Counted from the stretch's first letter, positions 1 to 12,246 are shown. The stretch is 64,000 nucleotides of DNA from Arbacia lixula (GCA_963669155.1 OZ022576.1:13945618-14009617); one strand, 5' to 3'. A program made the numbers and translations. Notes: generated by a model from the sequence alone, not told the origin.

Positions 1-19
1 ATTTTCTGCGGTTTAGTTT

Positions 20-268
20 CTAGTACGGGAATGGAATAAGTTGGGGGTAATTGGGGCTAACACAGTCGTTAAAACCGGCATCAGTTTCATCATCATCTTT
101 CGCCTCAGATGCTCCATCACCCTCAACGGCACTTTCTTCTGGTTGAACTTCCGTAAGAACAGGCCTTTTTCCGATATTATCCGATTTTGATGTAGACGGC
201 TGTTCGCCATCATATTCTTCTTTCTCATTATGCTTGAAAAGGAAGTAATCTTTGATGTTTTCAACTTC
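20..268 (-). CDS. candidate terminal exon of an unrecognised acidic protein
   Basis: An open minus-strand frame runs from just after a TAA (269-271) to a TAG at 20-22. Its composition looks coding: charged and rich in Glu, Asp, Ser and Pro, with a run KDDDETDAGF and the C-terminal end PNYPQLIPFPY. A pyrimidine-rich acceptor-like stretch ending in CTAG lies near 284, but using it would put stop codons in this frame. A junction nearer 268 would be needed. I do not recognise a family. A different frame of the same DNA is also open and begins with an ATG, but its composition looks less natural. Confidence 0.27.
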   Translation of the reverse strand, partial: EVENIKDYFLFKHNEKEEYDGEQPSTSKSDNIGKRPVLTEVQPEESAVEGDGASEAKDDDETDAGFNDCVSPNYPQLIPFPY

Positions 269-411
269 TTATTATGAGCCATCCTAGAATCAGAAAATCA
301 ATTCACGCTGTGAATTATGTAAGGGACACACTCACATATATTTTCCCCTTAAAAAAAGTTAAGGAAGACAAGGCCTCCTGCTTAGCGGACTCACCACGTG
401 TTTTTGTTTTC

Positions 412-1160
412 TAAACACAACCAAAAAAGAATACCCCCCCCCTCTCCCCCCCCCCCCCCCCCCCTAAGCAAAATAGCATAACTTTTTATCGAAGCGGTTT
501 TGGGCAAAATAATTTGTACGATTGTTCCTTATCTTATTGACTAACCTCTGTGTGACAATGACATTAATCCAATTAGTCATGCATGAGTGGGCAAATTTTA
601 AAGGCAAAAAATGTACATTATTGAAAAGTCACAAGGGTAATTGTTTATGCTATTTAAACAGTACATTTTGGCATTTCTTTATTTTCTGCAATTTTTAAAG
701 TGTATTCACTCAACCATGACACCGAAATGACTTCCAATGTTTACATAACAGGTCATGTTACATCTTTGTCAAAATATCCAATATTTTTTAAAAATTTCAA
801 ACTCAAGAGGGAGAAGTATTTTTTAAACGGGTTAACGGGTTAAATGGGTTAAATGTCGGGATATAGGTCTAGGTGCATCGAGAGATGGATGATAAATAAT
901 GAAAGGACATAAGTTATGCACCAGAAATGGAATTCATCAAAAATTCATATGACAGAAACCCGAAATTACCCTTGTGACTTTTGAAAAGTTACATTTTTGC
1001 CTCTTAAATTTGCACACTCACGCATGACTTATCGGATATTTGGATTAATGTGATTTTCACACAGAAGTTGGTCAATAAGGTGAGAAACAATCCTACCAAA
1101 TTATTTTGCCCAAAATCTCTTTGATAAAAAGTTATGCTATTTTGCTTAGTGAGGACAAAC
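412..1160. mobile_element. palindromic MITE-like element, family A, copy 1
   Basis: The two ends are inverted copies of roughly 200 bp. The left arm reads CTAAGCAAAATAGCATAACT after a poly-C run, and the right arm ends AGTTATGCTATTTTGCTTAG near 1150. The arms extend inward to CACAAGGGTAATT on the left and AATTACCCTTGTG on the right. A long C tract (about 436-464) sits inside the left terminal repeat. The interior has no coding potential. A second copy lies at 23502-24271. The outermost right end is diverged, so the boundary is approximate. Confidence 0.75.
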
Positions 1161-1254
1161 CAAAAGATAACCACAAAATACTTGTAAGATTTTCTCTTTT
1201 TTACCGTGTGAATTGGATTTCAACGTGTGAATGCGGCTAATACACATAAACAAG

Positions 1255-1340
1255 ATTACAATAATGATGAGGATTAATATCATCATGATAATTATTATTA
1301 ATATCATTATTATTTTTACTATTATTATCATCATTATGAC
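1255..1340. repeat. ATT/ATC-rich simple repeat
   Basis: Degenerate trinucleotide tract of ATT, ATC and ATG units; the short open frame here is an artefact of the repeat. Confidence 0.6.
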
Positions 1341-1381
1341 TTATTAAGTTAAGTGATTAAGCAAATATCATTCCTCCAAAC

Positions 1382-1473
1382 CTGGGTGGGGGGGAGGATT
1401 GTACATGCCATCCCCCCCACCTTGTGGAGTGGGGGATGCATCCCCCTCATACCCCCGTTGTCTACGCCCCTGT
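1382..1473. repeat. G/C-run segment flanked by a CAGGGGCGTAGAC-type end
   Basis: C and G runs form a local inverted repeat around GGGGGATGCATCCCCC (1430-1447). The segment ends with TCTACGCCCCTG next to the LINE fragment, which resembles the terminus of a DNA element. The family is not identified. Confidence 0.35.
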
Positions 1474-2085
1474 TAATCCATGTTTATCTTCAAACCACTC
1501 AGTTTCTCAAAATCTTTAACAACTTTTTGAACTCTATTAATTTAAGACGTACCCTTCAAAAACAATGTGATATCATCTGCATACAAAACTTGTTTAATTT
1601 CTTTATTTCCGAATCCTACTCCTTCAATGCTTTTGTCATTCCGTATATAATGAGCTAACAGTTCAATAGCTATTACGAATAGATATGGAGACAAAGGTTC
1701 ACCTTGTCTTACTCCTCTTTGAACTTCCAAGTATCCAGTTGAGTGCCCCCATTCATTACACAACTGCGTACATTATTGTAAAGGGTCTTAACCCAAGAAC
1801 ACAGATCTTTACCGAACCCAAAATATCCTAAAGCTTTAAATAGAAGTCTGTGCGAAATACATTGAAATGCCTTTTCGAAATCTATTGCTACTAGAAATCC
1901 TGTTGGTTGATACAATGATTGAAAAAAAATATGTCATCAATTAGCCGCACTGCCTCTCCAACATATCCAAACTGATCGTAATGAATGATGTCTCTTAAGA
2001 CATCCTTAACTCTTTTGTCTAATACTTTTGATAATATTTTATCATCTACATTTAAGAGAGTTATCGGCCTGTAATTTTTCATGTC
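1474..2085 (-). pseudogene. decayed LINE reverse-transcriptase fragment (L1/Tx1 type)
   Basis: Three minus-strand frames together cover the middle of a non-LTR reverse transcriptase. In order they contain NYRPITLLNVDDKILSKVL, LVAIDFEKAFQ, GVRQGEPLSPYLF and the catalytic VLYADDITLF, with a trace of SGLKIN in a further frame near 1480-1510. The same motifs occur in the same order in the long LINE at 12246-15966, so the two are related, though clearly diverged here. At least two frameshifts separate the pieces, and both the endonuclease and C-terminal regions are absent. It is a dead 5'- and 3'-truncated copy. Confidence 0.9.
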
Positions 2086-2295
2086 CAGAATGCGCTACTT
2101 TAATATTAACTCCCTCCCCCTCTGCTGAGCTTCGGAGCATAGCGAAGGATGTTCAGTGTGTGTCTTTGTGCGCTGTTCAGGTGTTTTGCACTTAGTCTAG
2201 AAATACATACAAATCATACACAAAAGTTCTTAATTTGGCACAAAAGGGTTCAAGAGATACGAAACAAACTCTTGACTAACTAGTATCTCTTCGGT
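2086..2295. other. intergenic, nothing recognised
   Basis: Short spacer between the LINE fragment and the satellite. No coding or structural signal seen. Confidence 0.5.
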
Positions 2296-3300
2296 CTGCT
2301 TCCACATCTCTGGTAGACCAAAGGATGCTAGCTCCATATATTTCCCTGGTATTACCAAAGATGCTAGCTCCATACATCCCCGGTATTACCAAAGATGCTA
2401 GCTCCATACATCCCTGGTATAACCAAAGACGCTAGCTCCATACATCCCTGGTATAACCAAAGATGCTACTTCCATACATCCCTGGTAGAATCAAGGGTGC
2501 TATCTCCATACATCCCTGGTAGAATCAAAGATGCTAGCTCCATACATCCCTGGTATAACGAAGGATGCTAGCTCCATACATCCCTGGTATAACCATAAGA
2601 TGCTAGCTCCATATATCCCTGGTAGAATCAAAGGTGCTAGCTCCATACATCCCTGATATAACCAAAGATGCTAGCTCCATACATCCCTGGTATAACCAAA
2701 GATGCTACCTCCATACATCCCTGGTAGAATCAAGGATGCTAGCTCCATACATCCCTGATATAACCAAAGATGCTACCTCCATACATCCCTGGTAGAATCA
2801 AGGATACTAGCTCCATACATCCCTGGTATAACCAAAGATGCTAGCTCCATACTTCCCTGGTATTACCAAAGATGCTAGCTCCATACTTCCCTGGTGTTAC
2901 CAAAGGTGCTAGCTCCATACTTCCCTGGTATAACCAAAGATGCTACCTCCATACATCCCTGGTAGAATCAAGGATACTAGCTCCATACATCCCTGGTATA
3001 ACCAAAGATGCTAGCTCCATACTTCCCTGGTATAACCAAAGATGCTAGCTCCATACATCCCTGGTAGAATCAAAGATGCTAACTCCATACATCCCTGGTA
3101 TAACCAAGGATGTTATCTCCATACATCCCTGGTAGAATCAAGGATGCTAGCTCCATACATCCCTGGTATTACCAAAGATGCTAGCTCCATACATCCCTGG
3201 TAGATCCAATGATACTAGCTCCATACATCCCTGGTATTACCAAAGATGCTAGCTCCATATATCCCTGGTATAACCAAAGATGCTAGCTCCATACATCCCT

Positions 3301-5307
3301 GGTAGAATCAAAGATGCTAACTCCATACATCCCTGGTATAACCAAGGATGTTATCTCCATACATCCCTGGTAGAATCAAGGATGCTAGCTCCATACATCC
3401 CTGGTATTACCAAAGATGCTAGCTCCATACTTCCCTGGTATAACCGAAGATGCTAGTTCCATATATCCCTGGTAGAATCAAGGATACTAGCTCCATCCAT
3501 CCTTGTTAGAATTAAGGATGCTAGCTCCATACATCCCTGGTAGTATCAAAGATGCTAGCTCCGTGCATCCCTGGTAGAATCAAAGATGCTAGCTCCATAC
3601 ATCCCTGGTAGATCCGATGATACTAGCTCCATACATCCCTGGTAAATCCAAAGATGCTAGCTCCATACATCCCTGGTATAACCAAAGATGCTAGTTCCAT
3701 ACATCCCTGGTAGAATCAAGGATACTAGCTCCATCCATCCTTGTTAGAATTAAGGATGCTGGCTCCATACATCCCTGGTAGAATCAAGGATACTAGCTCC
3801 ATACATCCCTGGTACTGGTATAACCAAAGATGCTAGTTCCATACATCCCTGGTAGAATCAAGGATACTAGCTCCATCCATCCCTGGTAGAACCAAAGATA
3901 CTAGCTCCATACATCCCTGGTACTACAAGAGATACTAGCTCCATACATCCCTGGTATAACCAAGGATGCTAGCTCCATACATCCCTGGTAGATCCAATGA
4001 TGTTATCTCCATACATCCCTGGTAGAATCAAGGATGCTAGCTCCATACATCCCTGGTATTACCAAAGATGCTAGCTCCATACATCCCTGGTAGAATCAAA
4101 GATGCTAGCTCCATACATCCCTGGTATAACCAAAGATATTAGCTCCATACATCCTTGGTAGATCCAAAGATGCTAGCTCCATACATCCCTGGTATAACCA
4201 AAGATGCTAGCTCCATACATCCCTGGTATAACCAAAGATGCTAGCTCCATACATCCCTGGTATAACCAAAGATGCTAGCTCCATACATCCCTGTTATAAC
4301 CAAGGATGCTAGCTCCATACATCCCTGGTAGAATCAAGGATGCTAGCTCCATACATCCCTGGTACCAAAGATGCTAGCTCCATACATCCCTGGTACTAAA
4401 GATGCTAGCTCCATACACCCCTGGTACCAAAGATGCTAGCTCCATACATCCCTGGTACCAAGGATGCTAGCTCCATACATCCCTGGTAGAATCAAGGATG
4501 CTAGCTCCATACACCCCTGGTACCAAAGATGCTAGCTCCATACATCCCTGGAACCAAAGATGCTAGCTCCATACATCCCTGGTACCAAAGATGCTAGCTC
4601 CATACATCCCTGGTATAACCAAATATGCTAGCTCCATACACCCCTGGTACCAAAGATGCTAGCTCCATTCCCTGGTACCAAAGATGCTAGCTCCATACAT
4701 CCCTGGTACCAAAGATGCTAGCTCCATACACCCCTGGTACCAAAGATGCTAGCTCCATACATCCCTGGTACCAAGGATGCTAGCTCCATACATCCCTGGT
4801 ATAACCAAGGATGCTAGCTCCATACATCCTTGGTATAACCAAAGATGCTAGCTCCATACATCCCTGGTATAACCAAGGATACTAGCTCCATACATCCCTG
4901 GTATAACCAAAGATGCTAGCTTCATACATCCCTGTTATAAACAAAGATGCTAGCTCCATACATCCCTGGTATAACCAAAGATGCTAGCTCCATACATCCC
5001 TGGTATAACCAAAGATGCTAGCTCCATACATCCCTGGTATAACCAAAGATGCTAGCTTCATACATCCCTGTTATAAACAAAGATGTTAGCTCCATACATC
5101 CCTGGTATAACCAAAGATGCTAGCTCCATACATCCCTGGTATAACCAAAGATGCTAGCTCCATACATCCCTGGTATAACCAAGGATGCTAGCTCCATACA
5201 TCCCTGGTATAACCAAAGATGCTAGCTCCATACATCCCTGGTATAACCAAAGATGCTAGCTCTATACATCCTTGGTATAACCAAAGATGCTAGCTCCATA
5301 CATCCCT
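3301..5307. repeat. 2007-bp higher-order repeat, copy 1
   Basis: Rare unit variants recur exactly 2007 bp later. Examples are GGTAGAATCAAAGATGCTAA at 3301 and 5308, a shortened unit TCCATTCCCTGG at 4664 and 6671, and TTATAAACAAAGATGTTAGC at 5071 and 7078. Every landmark compared kept the same offset. Confidence 0.9.
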
Positions 5308-7314
5308 GGTAGAATCAAAGATGCTAACTCCATACATCCCTGGTATAACCAAGGATGTTATCTCCATACATCCCTGGTAGAATCAAGGATGCTAGCTCCA
5401 TACATCCCTGGTATTACCAAAGATGCTAGCTCCATACTTCCCTGGTATAACCGAAGATGCTAGTTCCATATATCCCTGGTAGAATCAAGGATACTAGCTC
5501 CATCCATCCTTGTTAGAATTAAGGATGCTAGCTCCATACATCCCTGGTAGTATCAAAGATGCTAGCTCCGTGCATCCCTGGTAGAATCAAAGATGCTAGC
5601 TCCATACATCCCTGGTAGATCCGATGATACTAGCTCCATACATCCCTGGTAAATCCAAAGATGCTAGCTCCATACATCCCTGGTATAACCAAAGATGCTA
5701 GTTCCATACATCCCTGGTAGAATCAAGGATACTAGCTCCATCCATCCTTGTTAGAATTAAGGATGCTGGCTCCATACATCCCTGGTAGAATCAAGGATAC
5801 TAGCTCCATACATCCCTGGTACTGGTATAACCAAAGATGCTAGTTCCATACATCCCTGGTAGAATCAAGGATACTAGCTCCATCCATCCCTGGTAGAACC
5901 AAAGATACTAGCTCCATACATCCCTGGTACTACAAGAGATACTAGCTCCATACATCCCTGGTATAACCAAGGATGCTAGCTCCATACATCCCTGGTAGAT
6001 CCAATGATGTTATCTCCATACATCCCTGGTAGAATCAAGGATGCTAGCTCCATACATCCCTGGTATTACCAAAGATGCTAGCTCCATACATCCCTGGTAG
6101 AATCAAAGATGCTAGCTCCATACATCCCTGGTATAACCAAAGATATTAGCTCCATACATCCTTGGTAGATCCAAAGATGCTAGCTCCATACATCCCTGGT
6201 ATAACCAAAGATGCTAGCTCCATACATCCCTGGTATAACCAAAGATGCTAGCTCCATACATCCCTGGTATAACCAAAGATGCTAGCTCCATACATCCCTG
6301 TTATAACCAAGGATGCTAGCTCCATACATCCCTGGTAGAATCAAGGATGCTAGCTCCATACATCCCTGGTACCAAAGATGCTAGCTCCATACATCCCTGG
6401 TACTAAAGATGCTAGCTCCATACACCCCTGGTACCAAAGATGCTAGCTCCATACATCCCTGGTACCAAGGATGCTAGCTCCATACATCCCTGGTAGAATC
6501 AAGGATGCTAGCTCCATACACCCCTGGTACCAAAGATGCTAGCTCCATACATCCCTGGAACCAAAGATGCTAGCTCCATACATCCCTGGTACCAAAGATG
6601 CTAGCTCCATACATCCCTGGTATAACCAAATATGCTAGCTCCATACACCCCTGGTACCAAAGATGCTAGCTCCATTCCCTGGTACCAAAGATGCTAGCTC
6701 CATACATCCCTGGTACCAAAGATGCTAGCTCCATACACCCCTGGTACCAAAGATGCTAGCTCCATACATCCCTGGTACCAAGGATGCTAGCTCCATACAT
6801 CCCTGGTATAACCAAGGATGCTAGCTCCATACATCCTTGGTATAACCAAAGATGCTAGCTCCATACATCCCTGGTATAACCAAGGATACTAGCTCCATAC
6901 ATCCCTGGTATAACCAAAGATGCTAGCTTCATACATCCCTGTTATAAACAAAGATGCTAGCTCCATACATCCCTGGTATAACCAAAGATGCTAGCTCCAT
7001 ACATCCCTGGTATAACCAAAGATGCTAGCTCCATACATCCCTGGTATAACCAAAGATGCTAGCTTCATACATCCCTGTTATAAACAAAGATGTTAGCTCC
7101 ATACATCCCTGGTATAACCAAAGATGCTAGCTCCATACATCCCTGGTATAACCAAAGATGCTAGCTCCATACATCCCTGGTATAACCAAGGATGCTAGCT
7201 CCATACATCCCTGGTATAACCAAAGATGCTAGCTCCATACATCCCTGGTATAACCAAAGATGCTAGCTCTATACATCCTTGGTATAACCAAAGATGCTAG
7301 CTCCATACATCCCT
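5308..7314. repeat. 2007-bp higher-order repeat, copy 2
   Basis: Direct head-to-tail repeat of 3301-5307. The match stops near 7315, where GGTAGAATC is replaced by GGTATAACC. No indel was seen between copies at the landmarks compared, which implies a recent duplication. Confidence 0.9.
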
Positions 7315-7490
7315 GGTATAACCAAAGATGCTAGCTCCATACATCCCTGGTATAACCAAAGACGCTAGCTCCATACATCCCTGGTATAACCAAATATGCT
7401 AGCTCCATACATCCCTGGTAGAACCAAAGATGCTAGCTCCATACATCCCTGGTATAACCAAAGATGCTAGCTCCGTGCTAGCTCCGTACA

Positions 7491-7867
7491 TCAAAATACA
7501 ATGTAGATACGACAGCTTGCCCTATAGAAACTCACAGAAACAGACACACCAGAAAAACACTTTTTAAACTTCAGAATTGTTGTTATCATTATTATCATTA
7601 TTATCATCATGTCAAAATTTGCATTAATGTTAATAACAAAATTGATATCAATCTAGCACTTTTCTATTCAAGCTAGGGTACATTAGTACAATACTCAAAT
7701 TAGATATGCCACATCACAGACCTTAAAAATGCGATTTAGTTCAATCGGAATAACCTAATCACACACGCGGAAACAAGCAGGCTCACATTACATATGCAGG
7801 GTGCCATATCCAGAGCCACACAGTCTGGCAAACGCGGTATGAATAAATAACGTCATGAGGCGTATTC
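7491..7867. other. intergenic, nothing recognised
   Basis: AT-rich sequence with a short ATT/ATC stretch near 7580-7610. No gene signal seen. Confidence 0.5.
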
Positions 7868-8160
7868 CTTTGTTATGCGCTTGCCCAACAAAGCAATACG
7901 TTCCATGTTACTACCTTTTAGACCGAGTTGACCAAACTCTGTGTAAAGATGGCTCTGACCAGCTACAGAGCAATCTGTATACAGAGTTTGGCAAACTCGG
8001 TTTTATTGGGTTTCAACATAGCGCATATTCTTTTGTTCTTTCCTTGCCCAACAAAGCAACACGCGCCATGGTGTTACCTATTGAAACCGAGTTGGCCAAA
8101 CTCTGTTTATAAATTTAGATGGCTCTGGCCAGATCTCTATGCAGGTACTCTAGCCAGATC
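7868..8160. repeat. dispersed fold-back repeat, family B
   Basis: Contains CCGAGTTGACCAAACTCTGT, its inverted form ACAGAGTTTGGCAAACTCGG, and a further direct copy CCGAGTTGGCCAAACTCTGT, each linked to GCCCAACAAAGCAA(T/C)ACG. A related single copy lies at 22470-22610. The short open frames here overlap the repeat and are not convincing genes. Confidence 0.6.
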
Positions 8161-8609
8161 AACAAAAGAGCTCCCTCTAGAGTTGGAAACTGTTCCCCTA
8201 AAGTAGCCTTTTCGAACATTAAAAAAGGATTGTGCTGATATAGACAAACTGACCAATCGAAAACAACAGTGCCTCTCTTAATGCAACGATGCTATTAATG
8301 TTGTGTTCCCTCTCGAAAATCATCAAAAACAGTCTGAAGTTCTCTACTCATGAATAATTGTATGCCTCTTCTTAGTTGAGAGGGTAAACGGTCCCTCGAC
8401 AATAATATAAACCACGTTCTTGCGATATTGAAATGGATATTGCGCCCCCTATCGAGTTTGAAAAAGGGACGCTGCACTTTCAATGTATCTGCTTTTTCAA
8501 CATTAAAAACTAACCTCAATCCTAAAAGTACGCTGTTGCAAGAAAAATCATGACCGATCTCGACCCCATACATTAAGTTCGTTCCCGCCTGGCCCTACCG
8601 TCTTTCTTC
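8161..8609. other. intergenic, one unconvincing open frame
   Basis: A 92-codon minus-strand frame (8295-8573) has no recognisable motif and no splice context. Nothing else seen. Confidence 0.4.
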
Positions 8610-8744
8610 AAAGGGATAGTTCACCCTGAAAATAAGTTAGTTTCAATAAAATCAGAACATGAAAGAAACGCATCAGTGAAGATCTGACGAAAATCGGTCA
8701 AAGGAAAATAAAGTTATCATTTTTTTTTTTGGGGGGGGGGGGGG
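8610..8744 (+). mobile_element. MITE family C, one end (AAAGGGATAGTTCACCCTGAA)
   Basis: Starts with the terminal sequence AAAGGGATAGTTCACCCTGA, followed by the conserved subterminal AAGTTAGTTTCAATAAAATC and CGGTCAAAGG. It stops at a T(11)G(14) run at 8720-8744 and no right end is visible, so it is truncated. Other copies are at 19673-20146, 29511-29998 and 63138-63370. Confidence 0.7.
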
Positions 8745-9269
8745 CAACAGGGATGGTACAGTACAATACATTTCATTTTTTTTCATAAAATTATCCATTA
8801 GCCAATTTTAGATTGTGACCCGTGTAACTTCAAATTAGATCCAATCAATTTGATTCATGCTTTATCAATTTCTGATAAAAGACATACAAACAAATATGCA
8901 TAACAACATAAGCATGTAATGACAGATCAAAACACATTGACGGCACTGAAAAACACACATTCGAAATCATGTGAGAACATTATGATGAACACATTTGTTA
9001 TATTATATCACCAAAAACATGTGAGGCAAAAAACAACTGTTATGTTTACGAGACCCTCAAGAGGTGTACGTTACCCCTCTTCCGCTCTGGAGTTTACATC
9101 CTCGGAGTGTTAACCTAGATAATGAGATCAGTTCGAGGAAAATACGTGCATGATCAAGAAGTTGGTGGGTGTGAAATTGCATCTGTCAGTTCTGGTTCAG
9201 GATACTGCGTTCCAACCCCAATCCAAGTTTCGTAGTTTCTGTTGTCCTCTCCTTTTGTTCGTATTACTA
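8745..9269. other. intergenic, nothing recognised
   Basis: AT-rich, no coding signal or element ends recognised. Confidence 0.5.
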
Positions 9270-9310
9270 TTTTTTTTTTTTTTGGGGGGGGGGGGAGGGG
9301 GGGGGGGCGG
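9270..9310. repeat. T-run joined to a G-run
   Basis: About 14 T followed by about 24 positions that are nearly all G. It is one of four such junctions in this window. Confidence 0.9.
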
Positions 9311-9439
9311 TATTTTTCGATTGAGCCAGCATCATGGGATGAACACGATCAAGAGGTGTCTACCGGGTCTATCACTGTACCGATGAGACGGTAACACAAA
9401 CAAATTAAATCCATCTGTGTTTCATTCAAAACATCTTTC

Positions 9440-9525
9440 TATCTAATTTGTTTTTATTTAACTTTATTTAAACCGGGCAGCCCTTTCAGTGACAAGCGCT
9501 GGTCTCCCAAGGGGTCCTGTATACA
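9440..9525 (-). mobile_element. probable LINE 3' end fragment
   Basis: On the minus strand this reads GACCAGCGCTTGTCACTGAA, then AGGGCTGCCCGGTTTAAATAAAGTTAAATA. A conserved block followed by a short AT-rich repeated tail is typical of the 3' end of some LINEs. The assignment rests on style, not on any coding sequence. Confidence 0.35.
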
Positions 9526-11404
9526 CTACATCTACATCTCATACATCTACATTTAGAAATATGATGTAGAATATGAATATATCACGTGGAAATGATAAGT
9601 GGCGCTTAATTCTTCACATGCCACGTGTGGATTTATTCACGAGAAATGTACTCATATCACATATAGTACGTGTACTTCCATTTAATCTGGAACAAATAGG
9701 GTTACAGATGCCGTGGAAATGTTCTTTAGAATACAATGAACTCGGGCGACCTTCTAATCTATTTACCACAGCTTACTTTCCTACTCGAATTTCCCCCAAA
9801 ACATCCAGTTGCACAGGTGACGTGTAAACCAAGTACCTTCATTGATATCAATGCGAGCAGGGGATTTTCTGCCCAATAGTCTGTTTTGCTCTGTTTAGAG
9901 TTCACGATTGTTTTCTCACGTACTAATTCCTGAAATAAAGGGAAAGCGATAGGAACTGAAACAACAAAATACTTATGACGTGCGATTCGTGTGATAATAA
10001 GAGTTGGTAGGTAGGCATGGCAACTCTTTAATGAAAGTGTTTTTGTGTATACAAGTCATGTCGAGCACAGTTCACGGCTCTAACAGTATGTTTTCAGATA
10101 TTTATTTGAAAAAAAGTGCAACAGTGATTTCGAATCACAATCATAGCGCAAGATCGTTAACCTTCGGCAACCCCGAAACCTGCTTATGAACACATCATTG
10201 TACACGCATCTCTTCGCTAGTTTAGGAAGGAAACCATATAATATATTTTACATGTAGTTGTGGCTATTTCGGAAAAGCCTCGGTAGAACTTTGAGATTGT
10301 CGATACTGTTGTGCAACACAAATGCATTATTGTGAAAAACTTAGTTATTCGGTATAGACAAATGTACATAGGCCTACTCTACCACTTCACTGGGCATGCT
10401 GGGTGCAATGATTAGGTTATTTCTTATACGACGTACCCTGAAGCTCACGATTTCTCCTTTTTAATTTACTTCTCTGAAATGAATAATTTCATCACAGTTT
10501 TTAAAAAGACTTTAGCAAAGTCAATTTTAATAAATGAATTTACACTGTGATGTAATTTAAGTCTCTCCAAAACAAATCATTTTCCCGTATGAAAGCGCAT
10601 GATTTTCCACTGACACGTTTGAAAATGAATAGATGAATCGATACCACTTTGTTCTAAAGACGTTCTACTATTTCGTGTGTTAACCTGTAATATGATTAAC
10701 ATATCAACATGTAATATAAATTTTAGCAGCAACTTTTGGTGGCTTTATTTTGCATATTTTGAAAATGAATAATTCGTTTCTGCTTGGTGTACGTAAACAA
10801 TTGATAAAAAATACTCAATATCATACTAAAGACAATTGTGCCATTAAATAAATGAGTCATTGCACTATCAAATATATAACATTGCACCATTAAATTGCAA
10901 TATTGCACCACCGAAGGTGCATTGAGACCATCTCGACATTTTGGAGTCACAAACTGCACATCGGGTTCTCAATGGACTGTGTTAAATCATGCATAGTCCT
11001 TCTATATCTAAGAAGGCAATGACAGAACGTTTGACTCGAGGTACTGAGTCTGCTCCTATATAATGGCAGCGAGGCCCATTGCATTTTTCAACAAACACGG
11101 CTTCACGAGAAATGCATAATATCGGCATCCGATTACTATGCAATATGCCTATAGTTCAGGAACCTTTACGGCGACTATCATGTAGCCCCGTCCGGTATGA
11201 ATTCAAATGGGGACACTGTTCTACTCCAAACATGCTGACGTCATATGATATAAAGGTGCGGGACTGAAATTGTCTATCTCAACGTGAAATCTCATCATTC
11301 TATCTGTTATTCAGCAATTAGTTTTATTTATTCTGGCCGTTAAAATGTTTTCACAGCTTGTATCGTCTTTGACCCCCGCCCCTCACAATCAAAATACTAC
11401 TGTC
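9526..11404. other. intergenic, nothing recognised
   Basis: About 1.9 kb with no frame over 85 codons, no paired splice sites around coding-like sequence and no clear element ends. A CRE-like TGACGTCA lies at 11236-11243. Confidence 0.5.
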
Positions 11405-11525
11405 ACCATGGATACTACTACTACTAAAACTACAGCTACAACAACAACGACTACTACTACTGCCATGACCATGATTACTACTACTACTAATGATATTAAT
11501 ATCGTCACTATTACTTCTACTACTA

Positions 11526-11595
<70 letters not shown>

Positions 11596-11785
11596 GCTAC
11601 TTCTACTACTTCTACTACTATTATTATTACTACTACTTCTACTATTTTACTACTACTACTACTACTACTACTAGTAGTAGTATTACTGTGACTATCACTA
11701 CTTCTACCACTGCTTACTACTACTACTACTTCTTATACTACTCATGCCGCTGTTGCTACTACTACTACTGCTACTACTAATGATA
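11405..11785. repeat. (ACT)n trinucleotide microsatellite
   Basis: Long, mostly uninterrupted ACT/CTA/TAC repeat with ATT and TTCT interruptions. It creates false Leu-, Tyr- and Thr-rich open frames. Confidence 0.95.
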
Positions 11786-12150
11786 ATGGCGCATCTAACT
11801 ATAACAATATAAATGATGATAACAATAATCAAATACGTATAATTACCATAATCATCTTCACTTTCTTTATCATCCTTATAGTCATTTTCATATCAAATGA
11901 ATAAAACTCGTAATCAATCATCATTGATTGTTTGGAAATTCGCCTCACGCCATTCATACCCTAAATCAAAATTTCTATGAAGAGGAAGGATTATGCGATT
12001 CCCTCCGTATCTACAAGGGTAGCGCAGTAAGTAGGATAATTCAGTTTGATGAATAGTGGTGGCTGTCATGGATTAAAGAAATGAATTTCATTAAGTGCTT
12101 CATAGCAGGATAATACGCCTTCTGTCATGTTTTGCCATAAAGAAGAGTGC
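11786..12150. other. intergenic, nothing recognised
   Basis: AT-rich spacer before the minisatellite. No signal seen. Confidence 0.5.
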
Positions 12151-12246
12151 GATATGAGAGGGTTATGAGAGATCGATATGAGAGGTTATGAGAGATCGAT
12201 ATTAGAGGGTTATATGAGAGATCGATATGGAAGGTTATGAGAGATT
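12151..12246. repeat. GATATGAGAGGGTTATGAGA minisatellite, left part
   Basis: Tandem ~24-bp units built from GATATGAGAGG, GTTATGAGAGATC and similar. The same array resumes at 15967, after the LINE. Confidence 0.9.

Larger units (their letters stand above)
2296..7490. repeat. 5.2 kb satellite array, ~34-bp unit
   Basis: About 150 tandem copies of a unit whose core is GATGCTAGCTCCATACATCC, followed by CTGGTATAACCAAA or CTGGTAGAATCAAG. Unit length varies (about 30, 31 and 34 bp) by changes in the GGTA...CCAA linker. Most units contain the palindrome GCTAGC. The period is not fixed to a multiple of three and stops are frequent, so this is not a coding repeat. Units near the left edge are more diverged, as expected at an array border. 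The array ends abruptly near 7490. Confidence 0.97.

Noticed and set aside
2296-7490. CRISPR-like array
   Set aside because: Units are contiguous variants of one sequence with no unique spacers, in a eukaryotic setting.
11345-11780. Poly-Leu, poly-Tyr and poly-Thr open frames
   Set aside because: Entirely produced by the (ACT)n microsatellite.
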